Assembly (NCBI GenBank): GCA_028826165.1
Contig: JAPDFW010000092.1
Span: forward strand, 248,001 to 312,000
Length of the DNA stretch: 64,000 nucleotides
DNA from: Anaeramoeba ignava
Lineage: Eukaryota; Metamonada; Anaeramoebidae
Reading direction: 5' to 3'
The translations under genes and the position numbers were made by a program. How positions within the stretch are numbered: position 1 is the first letter of the stretch; each line of letters starts with the position of its first letter. The notes below the pieces were generated by a model that worked only from the letters and a program-made list of their open reading frames with translations, ran no database searches and was not told the DNA's origin. Shown here piece after piece: positions 24,701 to 35,971 of this stretch.

Positions 24701-27670
24701 AACAAGAAGTTGATTTGACAAAATCTGTCGATAAAACAAATAATCAAAGCACTCCCAAACAAATCAAAAAAATAGAAACAAGTTCTCTTCTTTCTAAATA
24801 TCGAAAATCTTCAATCACAAAAAAAACCGACAATGAAAAAGATCTTCAGGAAGTAATTTCTAAACTAAGATCCATGTCAACTCCCGATCTTATTTACAGT
24901 ATCAAAAAGGAAATTGAACCCAAATTTTCAATTGATGAACTTGCTAAAAGAAAACAAAGATATTCTCCTTCATATTTTGAAGACATGCTTTTATCTTTCA
25001 AAAAAACTTTAAAAGGTGAAATTGATTTTGATTCAATCACTATTCAGGATGATGATGATGAAGATGATATTGATGAAGTTGATGAAAATTTGAAAGATTT
25101 GGAAGATGAAGAAAAATCTTTAAAATATCTTGATTCTTTAAGTTCTCCTCTTTTACTTCAATTTTCTAATTTGGATGATAATGTTAGTCAACAAATTACT
25201 AAATTTAAGCATTCTCTTTCTGAAACTCTTTCTCAATTAGAAAAAACCACCAAATCATCTGCACTTCAATTTAGAATTTATAAAGAAATGGAACGTTCAT
25301 CTCATATTGTATAGGAAAATTCATTTATAAAAAATTTATAAAATTTATTTATAAAATTTATAAAAATTTATAAAAATTATAAAATATCTAGGAATTAAAT
25401 AGAAATCAAAACGCTTTATTTTATGGAATTAAACAAATTTTGGAATCTTACCATTTTAAAACAATTAGCCCAAAAACAAATCAAGAACTTAGACAACAAA
25501 TTACTCAAAACTCACAAAACATTGCTTTTTTAAAAAGAAAAATTATAGAATTATTAAATGGAGAAAAAACAATCACAGAAAATCAACAAGAAATTGAAGA
25601 AGCAATTGAATCAATTCTTTATCTTTATTTACACACTAAAAAATTTGCAGAAGTACTTTTACCAAATATAGTGAACATATTAATTAATTCTCAAATAATT
25701 CCACAAGGTAATTAATTAATTAATTAGTTAGTTAATTAAAAAAGTTTTTTTAATCACTTTTTTGCTTTTTAGAAAAAATGGATGAATTCCAAAATTTTCT
25801 CTCAAACAAAATGGAAAATTTCTTTTATGGAGCTCTTAATCCTTCAACAGTTTTACACATTTTAACGGAAATATTTGATTTACTTTCAGTTCGACAAGCA
25901 AAAATTGTATCAGAAATCATTCTTTCAGAAACAAAGAAAAAAACACTAGGAGAAGTTATAAGATCAATTGCTTCTGAAAATTCACCACAAAAATTATACT
26001 TTGCATTCCAGGATTATTTCATGAAACAATTAGATCAAGAAACAGAAAGTTTTTCTTTGGAATTCCAAAAAATAATCAATATTTTTCGAGATCATTTGGA
26101 TGAAACAGATTTACTTTATTTATCTGTTCTATTGAATTCAGGTCAAACAAAGGAATTTTTCCACAATTTATGGTTGCCAATTTTTAACTTGTTTTCCCAA
26201 CTAGGATTGACAGTTCCGTTAATCCAATTAGCCGTTTTGAAAGAAATTGAAATTGTTGAGAATGAAGAAGATTTATTTCGAGCAGATAATTTCCCAACAA
26301 AATTAATTTCTCAATTCAATTTGGTATATGCAAAGGCATTTCTTTCAAAAGCTTTGAAAAACTCTATTAATGAACTCGCTTCCTTTTCTGGCGGATTTGA
26401 AATTGATCCTTATGTTGTTGAAAGTGAAGTTTTGGTTCAAAATTTAGCAAATATCAAAACTTTTTTCTACAAATTTTGGAATTCAATTATTGAATCTGTT
26501 GAATTTATTCCAATTGAATTTAAATTTTTATCCAATTTTATAAAATCAAACATTTCAAAAGTTGATCCTTTGATTTCTGTTGGATCTTTCATTTTCCTGA
26601 AACTATTTTGTCCTGCAATTTCTGATCCCAATCGTTATGGAATTATTAATTGTAAATTTAATTTTAATTTTAATTTTAATTTTAATTTTACTTAAAATTT
26701 TAATTTTTAATTTATTTAGATAAAATTAATGATGAAGCAAGAAAAGGATTAAATGTAATTTCAAGTATTTTACAACAATTATCAAAAGGAACTACTTTTA
26801 GTGAAGAAAGAGAACAATATCAAATATTTAATAAAGATATCAATATGAAATTAAAGGAAAGAAATGATTTTCTTGAAGAAATTTGTGTAAAAAATTAATT
26901 CATTTTGAAAATTCATTTTGAAAATTAAAATTCATTTTAAAAATTAATAGAAAGTAAAAACCTTAAATCTTTCTCAATTACTTGTTCCTTTTTCTTCTCA
27001 AACAGAAGATGATTTTGATTCTGGTGTTCCACCAGCATTGACTCACAAAGTATTTGTTTGCAAACAAATATATACAAAAGAATCACTTGTTGCTCAATTT
27101 TATACTGTGATTTTCCAATTTTTAAAAGAATTCATGGAAAACAATTCAGATCGTGAATCAAAACAAAATTATTTAGAAAACCACAAAAATAAATTGGAAA
27201 TGATTGATCACGACTTATTTTTTTTGGATAACTCAATTGATTTTATCAATCGGTCATTAACTCAAGTATTCGGAAAGAAGGAAGAAAAAATATCACAAAA
27301 TTATAAAGAATTGATGATGAATGAATGGAAAAAAGATGAGAATCAAGCAATAATACAAGGATGGGTTCAAATCATTACCCAAAAAAGATCATTGATTCCA
27401 AAGAAAAAATTTGTTATTCTTAAAGGAATATTTGTTGGAATCTTTTTTAAACAACCAGCAAAAATCACAGAACAACCAAATGATATTCTTCAAATCAATT
27501 CTTCTTCTCAAATACTTGATCTTTCAGACATAAAATCAACTTCGCGAAAAATAATATCAATTGTTCAAAAAGAACCGTTTTATCAAGAGTTTAAATTTTC
27601 AATCAATTCAAATGATTATAACCAATGGGTTTATCCTCTTAGAAAAATTAAAAAGACACAAGAAGTTTGA
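21731..27670 (+). CDS. CH - RasGAP - PH domain protein (predicted 1240 aa, eight exons)
   Basis: Predicted exons: 21731-21913, 23549-23713, 23786-23899, 24130-25308, 25392-25707, 25773-26651, 26720-26886 and 26951-27670. All phases agree. Residues ~20-135 form a fimbrin-type calponin-homology domain (DLLLRWVNFINQ; DSILLAKLILRLTNNPQARK; RAEIINTIL; KLIAQLFLWRPSLN). Residues ~155-500 are a Ser/Lys/Gln-rich, probably disordered linker with an acidic DDDDEDDIDEVDE patch. Residues ~650-1000 form the RasGAP domain, with arginine finger LFRADNFPTKLI (R~822) and SVGSFIFLKLFCPAISDPNR, where the usual FLR reads FLK. Residues ~1135-1235 are PH-like (GWVQI, KKKFVILKGIFVGIFF, ...YNQWVYPLRK). The expected role is to switch off a Ras-type GTPase at actin or membrane. 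It is distinct from IQGAP, as no IQ motifs were found. Confidence 0.85.
21985..23540. repeat. 12-bp AAATTCAAAATT minisatellite in intron 1 of CH-RasGAP-PH
   Basis: About 130 copies of TTAAATTCAAAA with occasional TTCAATA, TTCAAAAA and TTCCGAA variants fill the 1635-bp intron 21914-23548, which splits the CH domain. The 12-bp period keeps two opposite-strand frames open; these are not genes. Confidence 0.96.
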
Positions 27671-27878
27671 GTAAATATATCATTCTTTTGTAGTTTTTGT
27701 TCTGAAAGAGAAAGAAAAAAAATACACAAACAATTTCTTTTTTCATTTCAACAAAAATTTCATTTGAAAAATTCATTCATTCTTTAATTCATTAATTCAT
27801 TAATTCAAATATCTTTTTCTTTTCAAAAATTCCACATTTTGATAAAAAAAAAAAGCAAAAAAAAAAAGAAATCATTCT

Positions 27879-30500
27879 TTAATCATTTTTATTTTCATTA
27901 TTTTCTATTTTAATTTTCTTTTTTAATTCATTTCTCTTTTTAATTCTTAAATAACTTCTTTTGTTAATCCATTTTGGAATAAAAAATGAAACAGCGATTG
28001 TAATTATTCCAATTATTGCATTAATATAAAAAACAAAGAAATAATTAAATGGATATTTAAGTGAATTTGTTAAAGACCAAGAATAAATTGATCCACTAAC
28101 TATTTTTGTTTAGATTAATTAAATATTTTTAATTTTAATTTTAATTTTAATTTTAATTTTAATTTTAATTTTAATTTGATTTACGAATAGGTCCAAAACT
28201 TCTAAAAAGAGCTGCAAATGTTTGTCCAATTCCATTAATACTTCCAATTCTATTTTTAAAAATTTTGGATTTTGAATTTTAAATGATAAATAATAAAAAT
28301 AGGAAAATTACCTATATGATCTTGCAGAATTACTAATTATTAAAAAAACACTTGTATAAGCAAAAGTAGATAATCCATAATTTATTGTATAAATGAATAA
28401 AAAGAAAACCCATGTTGTTTTTGTTCCATATTTTTGATCAATTATTGATAAATAAGGAAATGAAGTTATAAAAATAGAACTAATAATTATTGTTAATCTG
28501 AATAAATTAGCAGGTGAAAAATATTTGGCAATTCTTGGATAAATTATCATTTGGAAAAAAAGATATGATGCACTTGCAACTGAATTTCCAATAGCAATAT
28601 TACTTGGTGAAAATCCTAATCCTGAATCACTTTTGGATTGAAAACAAAAAAGTGGAACAACTGTTTCAAATAAAATACAGAAAAATCTATTTGTTATTTG
28701 TTATTATTTATATTTTGAAATTGTTAAATTTGTTTGTAAATTGGATATGATTTTTTTTAAATTAAACTAACGAAAATAATCCATATAATAAACATGGCAA
28801 TATAACATATTTATGATTTTTAATAAATTCCTTAAATGTTTGTTGTCCATTATCATTAAAATTTTTATCATAATATCTATAATCATTTTCATCAGTTATT
28901 TTCTTTTTTTCATTTTGATTTTCTACAATTTCTTCTTCAATTCTATCTGAACTAATTAAATTTGGATCAGTTTCAGTTTCAATTTCAGTTTCACTTACAA
29001 TTTCAGTTTTAAAATCTTCTGGAAAAATTGGATAAAGTTCTTTCCATTCATCTTCCTTTTTTTTATTATTACTACTAATACTATTTGATCTCATTTCTTT
29101 CATTTGTTTTTTAATATCTTTTTCAAAATCAATATTTTCAAATTCATCAAGAATAATATCAATTTGTTTATATTGATTTGCATAATAAAAAAATGATTTA
29201 GGATCAACAATAATTTTGGAAAGAATTTGAGAATCAGGTTTATTTGTAAAATTATCAGGAGACATTAAATCACAATCAAATAAAGGTCTTCTTTTTAATA
29301 AAGTTTCTTTTAAAAATATTAAAACAATAATGAATGCAACTAAAGATAAAGCAGCGGAAATTGCATTTGGAAGGAAATAAGGATATTTATCAAGAAAACT
29401 TCCTTTTTTAACATCAAGTTCAACTGTATATCCTCCTAATAATGGTGCAATAACTTTTTGGATATTTTAATATTTTAATATTTATTAATATTTTAATATT
29501 TAGGATATTTTAATATTTTAATATTTTGGATATTTATTTAATATTTTAATATTTGGATATTTAGATATTTTAATATTTAAATATTTTAATATTTTGATAT
29601 TTTAATATTTTATTATTTATTTGATATTTTAATATTTTAATATTTTATTATTTTAATATTTTGGATATTTTAATATTTTAATATTTTGGATATTTTAATA
29701 TTTTAATATTTACTTCCTGCAATTCCATCAGAAAAACCAATAGTGGACATACAAAAAGCTTGATTTCCTGAATTACATATTTCATTTAACATTGTCTTTT
29801 TAATTTTAATTTTGAATTTAGATATTAAATTTGAATTTGATTTTGATTTTAATTTTGATTTTGATTTTGATTTATTTTAAATTTAAATTTAGATTTTGAA
29901 TTTGAATTTGAATTTGAATTTGATTTTGATTTTGAATTTGATTTTTTTACTTTTGAAACTCCAAGATTTCCTAATAAACATTAATTCAAATTAAATTAAT
30001 TTATTGATTTTTTATTAATAAAAATAAAAAGTGGAATAAAAATAAAAATAAAAATAAAAATAAATTTACCATATAAAAGTCCAGAAAGTCCTTTAAAAAG
30101 AAAAACCCACCAAATTGTAAAAGTGAATCCAAATAAAAATATTGTAATTAATAATGATAAACTTCCAAAAAGAAGAACTTTCTTTCTTCCAATTTTATCA
30201 GATAATTTCCCAAAAAAAAAAGCTAAAATTTTTTAAAAATAAAAAAGAAAAATTTGTTTATCATGAAAAAAATTTAAATAAAATTAATTTAAAAAATAAA
30301 TAATAAAATATATATTTACAACTAATAAATTGGCAAATATAAAAAGTTGAAGAAAACAAACCAACTAAATAACCAACTTGACTTTTGGAATTAGTGACAT
30401 GAAAAGATTCAATCATAAAAGGAATATAAGGAGAAGATTGTAATAATAAAATGTTATCAACTGTGGCATTTAATAATAAATTTAAAATTTGTTTCCACAT
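27879..30500 (-). CDS. MFS transporter A (ZIFL-like), frameshifted in exon 2
   Basis: First of five paralogs with the same eight-exon plan: exon 1 30320-30500; exon 2 30070-30224; a 20-nt microexon encoding NLGVSK; exon 4 ending 29714; long exon 5 from 29453; then exons 6-8. Family motifs include PYIPFMIESF, SQVGYLVGLFSSTFYICQ and FFGKLSDKIGRK (the MFS loop 2-3 signature). Exon 5 carries the central cytoplasmic loop, rich in Glu/Asp, and INGIGQTFAALFRSFGPI comes from exon 7. The pattern resembles zinc-induced-facilitator-like MFS proteins; the substrate is unknown. Exon 2 is 155 bp instead of 153: AACTTTTTC replaces the AACTTTC of copy B, which shifts the frame after GRKK. All other exons read normally, so this is either a recent pseudogene or a homopolymer error. 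Confidence 0.7.
29454..29713. repeat. TTTTAATA/TTTTGGATA minisatellite, MFS-A intron 4
   Basis: 8-9-bp units fill the 260-bp intron between exons 4 and 5. The same intron is 660 bp in copy B, 405 bp in D and 65 bp in E. Confidence 0.9.
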
Positions 30501-30613
30501 AAAAATTTAAAAAGAAAAAAATGAAAAAAAAAATTATTTGACAAATCAAAATGCGATCAAAAAAATTTTTTTTCTTTTATGTAAAAAATTCTTTAATCAT
30601 TTTTCATCATTTT

Positions 30614-33600
30614 CTATTTTAATTTTCTTTTTTTAGTTCTTAAATAAGTTCTTTTGTTAATCCATTTTGGAATAAAAAATGAAACAGCGATTGTAATTAT
30701 TCCAATTATAACAGAAATATAAAAAACAAAGAAATAATTAAATGGATATTTAAGTGAATTTGTTAAAGACCAAGAATAAATTGATCCACTAACTATTTTT
30801 GTTTAGATTGATTGAATGTTTTTGGATTAATTAAATATTTTTGGATTAATTAAATAACTTTAGATTGATTAAATATTTTTAGATTGATTAAATATTTTTA
30901 GATTGATTAAATATTTTTGGATTAATTAAATATTTTTAGATTGATTAAATATTTTTGGATTAATTAAATATTTTTGTTTAGATTAAATATTTTTGGATTG
31001 ATTAAATATTTTTGGATTAATTAAATATTTTTGTTTAGATTGATTAAATATTTTTGGATTGATTAAATATGTTTGGATTAATTAAATATTTTTGGATTGA
31101 TTAAATAATTTCAATTTTGATTTTGATTTTAATTTTGATTTTGATTTTATTTACGAATAGGTCCAAAACTTCTAAAAAGAGCTGCAAATGTTTGTCCAAT
31201 TCCATTAATACTTCCAATTCTATTTTTAAAAATTTTGGATTTTGAATTTTAAATAATAAATAATAAAAATGGAAAAATTACCTATATGATCTTGCAGAAT
31301 TACTAATTATTAAAAAAACACTTGTATAAGCAAAAGTAGATAATCCATAATTTATTGTATAAATGAATAAAAAGAAAACCCATGTTGTTTTTGTTCCATA
31401 TTTTTGATCAATTATTGATAAATAAGGAAATGAAGTTATAAAAATAGAACTAATAATTATTGTTAATCTGAATAAATTAACAGGTGAAAAATATTTGGCA
31501 ATTCTTGGATAAATTATCATTTGGAAAAAAAGATATGATGCACTTGCAACTGAATTTCCAATAGCAATATTACTTGGTGAAAATCCTAATCCTGAATCAC
31601 TTTTGGATTGAAAACAAAAAAGTGGAACAACTGTTTCAAATAAAATACAGAAAAATCTATTTGTTATTTGTTATTATTTATATTTTGAAATTGTTAAATT
31701 TGTTTGTAAATTGAATATGATTTTTTTTAAATTAAACTAACGAAAATAATCCATATAATAAACATGGTAATATAACATATTTATGATTCTTAATAAATTC
31801 TCCAAATGTTTGTTGTCCATTATCATTAAAATATTTATCATAATATCTATAATCATTTTCATCAGTTATTTTCTTTTTTTCATTTTGATTTTCTACAATT
31901 TCTTCTTCAATTCCATCTGAACTAATTAAATTTGGATCAGTTTCGGTTTCTGTTCCTGTTTCAATTCCACTTGATTCTGATTTTAATTCATCTTCTGGAA
32001 AAATTGGAAGTATTTCTTGCCATTCATCTTCTTCTTTTTTTTGATTTTTTTTTTTTGATTTTTTTTTCATTATTTTTTCAATTTCTTCTTCAAAATCAAT
32101 ATCAGTGAAATCGTCAAGAATAATTTCTAAATGTTTATAATGATTTGCATAATAAAAGAATATACTTGGATCAACAATAATTTGGGAAAGAATTTGAGAA
32201 TCAGGTTTATTTGTAAAATTATCAGGAGACATTAAATCACAATCAAATAAAGGTCTTCTTTTTAATAAAGTTTCTTTTAAAAATAATAAATTAATAATAA
32301 ATGCGATTAAAGATAAAGCAGCAGAAATTGCATTTGGAAGGAAATAAGGATATTTATCAAGAAAACTTCCTTTTTCAACATCAAGTTCAACTGTATATCC
32401 TCCTAATAATGGTGCAAAAACTTTTTGGATATTTATTTAAATATTTTAATATTTTAATATTTTAATATTTTATTATTTAAATATTTTAATATTTTGGATA
32501 TTTTAATATTTTGGATATTTAATAATATTTTGGATATTTTGGATATTTTGGATATTTTGGATATTTTGGATATTTTAATATTTTAATATTTATTAATATT
32601 TTGGATATTTTGGATATTTTGGATATTTTTAATATTTTTAATATTTTAATATTTTAATATTTTGGATATTTTAATATTTTGGATATTTTAATTTTAATAT
32701 TTTAATATTTTTATTTTAATATTTTAATATTTTGGATATTTTGGATATTTTGGATATTTATTTGATATTTTATTATTTTAATATTATTTTGGATATTTTT
32801 AATATTTTTTGATATTTATTTGATATTTTAATATTTTAATATTTTATTATTTTAATATTTAAATATTTTGGATATTTTGGATATTTTGGATATTTTTATT
32901 TAATATTTTTTTGGATATTTTAATATTTTGGATATTTAATATTTTGGATATTTTAATATTTTAATATTTTGGATATTTTAATATTTTGATATTTTGATAT
33001 TTTAATAATATTTTGGATATTTATTTGATATTTTGGATATTTTAATAATATTTTGGATATTTTAATATTTTAATATTTACTTCCTGCAATTCCATCAGAA
33101 AAACCAATAATTGCCATACAAAAAGCTTGATTTCCTGAATTACATATTTCATTTAACATTGTCTTTTTAATTTTAAATTTTAAATTTGAATTTGAATTTG
33201 AATTTGAATTTGAATTTGAATTTGAAGAATTTGAATTTGAATTTGATTTTTTTACTTTTGAAACTCCAAGATTTCCTAATAAACATTAATTCAAATTAAA
33301 TTAATTTATTGATTTTTTATTAATAAAAATAAAAAGTGGAATAAAAATAAAAATAAAAATAAAAATAAAAATAAATTTACCATATAAAAGTCCAGAAAGT
33401 CCTTTAAAAAGAAAAACCCACCAAATTGTAAAAGTAAATCCAAATAAAAATATTGTAATTAATAATGATAAACTTCCAAAAAGAAGAACTTTCTTTCTTC
33501 CAATTTTATCAGATAATTTCCCAAAAAAAAAAGCTAATTTTTAAAAATAAAAAAGAAAAATTTGTTTATCATGAAAAAAATTTAAATAAAATTAATTTAA

Positions 33601-33807
33601 AAATAAATAATAAAATATATATTTACAACTAATAAATTGGCAAATATAAAAAGTTGAAGAAAACAAACCAACTAAATAACCAACTTGACTTTTGGAATTA
33701 GTGACATGAAAAGATTCAATCATAAAAGGAATATAAGGAGAAGATTGTTTCAAAGAACTTCTATCAACTGATTCAGAAAACAATAAAAAAGGAATTTGTT
33801 TCCACAT
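30614..33807 (-). CDS. MFS transporter B (ZIFL-like), intact, 577 aa
   Basis: Exons 33627-33807, 33381-33533, 33256-33275, 33081-33162, 31742-32420, 31282-31656, 31155-31219 and 30614-30792 join in frame to a TAG. Twelve hydrophobic segments are expected: six before the acidic cytoplasmic loop of exon 5 (about residues 215-350, with ETGTETETDPNLISSDGIEE) and six after. Loop 2-3 carries GKLSDKIGRKKVLLFG. LSGLLYGNLGVSK spans the microexon, and INGIGQTFAALFRSFGPI matches the TM10-11 region of zinc-induced-facilitator-like proteins. It is probably a proton-coupled exporter at the plasma or vacuolar membrane; the substrate is not deducible. The C-tail is short (KKRKLK). Confidence 0.82.
30806..31150. 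repeat. 19-bp TTTTTGGATTAATTAAATA minisatellite, MFS-B intron 7
   Basis: Units of ATTGATTAAATATTTTTAG and variants lie inside the 362-bp intron 30793-31154. The intron ends in a short TTTTGA block. Confidence 0.9.
32425..33078. repeat. TTTTAATA/TTTTGGATA minisatellite, MFS-B intron 4
   Basis: About 650 bp of 8-9-bp units inside intron 32421-33080. Confidence 0.93.
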
Positions 33808-33930
33808 AAAAATTTAAAAAGAAAAAAATGAAATGAAAAAAACTCAAAATTTTCCCTATTTTCAGTTTTTTTTTTTTATTTCTTTTATGAATTTTTCTAA
33901 TAAGATTTCAAAAAAAAAAGAGGAAAAAAA

Positions 33931-35859
33931 TCAACGACGATAGAAATAACGTCTGAAATTGAACCAAAGATGGAAAACACCTTTATCAAAAAAGGCTTTG
34001 AATCCTCTTCTTCGAGAATTTTCCCATTCACGATTAACAATTTTAAAGGCGACATCCTCATAAGGAGGACCAGCATGAAAACGTAAAATGGAAATTTCGG
34101 GAGAATTAGTTTTTTCAACGCTATAAAAAGGAGTTTTTGATTTATCAATCAAATCAGGATAGAAAATATTGAATTTGTATCCTTGAACTGTTTTTGGAGG
34201 AGGATTTTCTCCATCGTAATGAATTCTATTGTAAGAATTCCATTCATATCCTGTTTTGATTCTGTTGAAATATCTTGGTTTTCTTGGTCGATATTTGTTA
34301 TCCCATGAATAAGTTTGTTGATTCAATTGGATTTCATCAGTAAATAGATCGTCATCATCTTCTTCGTTTTCTTCTAAATTATTATATTCATCTCCAAGAG
34401 TAAGCGGATTTAGTGGTTTGTCTTCAGAAGTGTCTTTTGCTTCTGTCAGATCTTCATTTGCGATGAATTCTTCGAATCCTTTGATTAAATCATCTTTTTC
34501 ATATTCAGAAGTTGTTGATTCTTGTGTTTTTTCAGTGTGATTTTTTGTTTGTTGGTATTTATTGTATTTCTTTTCAAGAATTTCAATATTAGCATTTTCT
34601 TCTTCATCGCTATATATGTCTTCATTTTGATTTTCATTTTGATTTCCATTTAAATTTTCATTTAAATTTTCATTTTGATTTTCATTTTGATTTTCATTTA
34701 AATTTTCATTTTGAATATTTTTCTCTTTTTTTTCTTTCTGCTCCTTTTCTAAAATTTCATACAATATTGATAGTCTCTTGCGGAGTTTAATCTCGTGTTT
34801 TTCTCGCAGAAAAGCTTTTGCCTTGTATAACTTAATGAGGCTGTGCATAGCCTCCCAATATTCAATATCACCAACATCATCTGAATTCATATGATCTTCA
34901 ACTTCCATTTGCAATGCATCGAGTTCAGTGAATGTTTTATCAGTGATTGCTTCCAAAATATCGTTTTTGACTGATTCATGAACTCCATATTCAAATCCAG
35001 AGCGAAAACCCAAAAACTGTGGATTTGATTGATTTTTTGAATTTTCCATTTGCAAAAAATTTTCATGATTAGAATTCTCAAAATTATTGGATTGATTTTG
35101 TTGAATCAAAGAATCCTCTTGAGCCATTCTAAAGCGGGCTCTTCGGATTTCGTCTTCGCAAATAATTTGCAATTGGATCCACGAGCTTTTGTGGACATCT
35201 CCAAGCTCGATAAAAGTTTTAATTTCCTCAGAAAGTTGTTCCAAACTAGAAAGATCCAAAACTTCAAATAATTTATAAGGTTCTTGAGTATCAATATCAT
35301 ATCTCAAATCCAAAGTGACGCTTTTATACAGTTTGTCGATAGGATGTTCTCTTCCTTCCTTTATTCTAATATGCGTTCTATATTTTGCTTGTTGAAGATG
35401 AAATTCATGATCCTTTTTATTCATCTCCAAAACTTTTGCCAATCCTTCTTGTCTTTCCAATCTTGCCTTTTCCTCCTCCCAAATTTTCTTTTCATACTCG
35501 CGTTGCTCACGCGCTTTTTTAACCTTCATAATTTCATTATGTAATTCTTCACGCTTTTTTTTTTGCTCCTTAATGATGTCATCTTCCGTTATGATTCCTT
35601 TATTTAATTCTTTTTCCTTCTTTTTTTTCCATACAAATACTTGCGTTAAATTTGAATCTCCAAATGGATTGTCATCGTTTGTATATCCAAATACTTTTTC
35701 TTCTTGTTTCCCCATTTTTTGTCGCTTTTTTTTAGTCCGTTTTTTTTTGTGTCCTTCATTTGGTTCAATTTCTTTTGATTTTTGTTTTCTTCGTTGTTTT
35801 TTAAGTTCTTTTAAAATTTTTTTTCTTTCTTTTGGATCAAGTGAATCTAAAACATCCAT
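33931..35859 (-). CDS. CACTIN: Cactin, spliceosome-associated protein (642 aa)
   Basis: Single exon. The Lys-rich N-terminus (KKQRRKQKSKE) has NLS-like clusters. MGKQEEKVFGYTNDDNPFGD matches the conserved start of cactins, followed by a coiled coil to ~residue 175. Residues ~185-380 form the mid-domain (HPIDKLYKSV, LDLSSLEQLSEEIKTFIELG, IEYWEAMHSLIKLYKAK). A low-complexity Asn/Glu stretch follows. The last ~125 residues are the diagnostic cactin C-terminal domain (YSWDNKYRPRKPRYFNRIKT; NPPPKTVQGYKFNIFYPDLI; RFHAGPPYEDVAFKIVNREW; FHLWFNFRRYFYRR). Cactin acts in late splicing and sister-chromatid cohesion in other eukaryotes. The gene sits between MFS copies B and C, only ~115-125 bp from each, so it became enclosed during duplication of the transporter cluster. 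Confidence 0.97.
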   Translation of the reverse strand: MDVLDSLDPKERKKILKELKKQRRKQKSKEIEPNEGHKKKRTKKKRQKMGKQEEKVFGYTNDDNPFGDSNLTQVFVWKKKKEKELNKGIITEDDIIKEQKKKREELHNEIMKVKKAREQREYEKKIWEEEKARLERQEGLAKVLEMNKKDHEFHLQQAKYRTHIRIKEGREHPIDKLYKSVTLDLRYDIDTQEPYKLFEVLDLSSLEQLSEEIKTFIELGDVHKSSWIQLQIICEDEIRRARFRMAQEDSLIQQNQSNNFENSNHENFLQMENSKNQSNPQFLGFRSGFEYGVHESVKNDILEAITDKTFTELDALQMEVEDHMNSDDVGDIEYWEAMHSLIKLYKAKAFLREKHEIKLRKRLSILYEILEKEQKEKKEKNIQNENLNENQNENQNENLNENLNGNQNENQNEDIYSDEEENANIEILEKKYNKYQQTKNHTEKTQESTTSEYEKDDLIKGFEEFIANEDLTEAKDTSEDKPLNPLTLGDEYNNLEENEEDDDDLFTDEIQLNQQTYSWDNKYRPRKPRYFNRIKTGYEWNSYNRIHYDGENPPPKTVQGYKFNIFYPDLIDKSKTPFYSVEKTNSPEISILRFHAGPPYEDVAFKIVNREWENSRRRGFKAFFDKGVFHLWFNFRRYFYRR

Positions 35860-35971
35860 TAATAATAAATTTAAAATGAAAATTAAAAAAATGAAAATTA
35901 AAAATGAAAATTAAAATCGGAAAAAATATTTTTTTTTAGAATTTTATTTCTTTTTCAAAATTTTTTAATCA

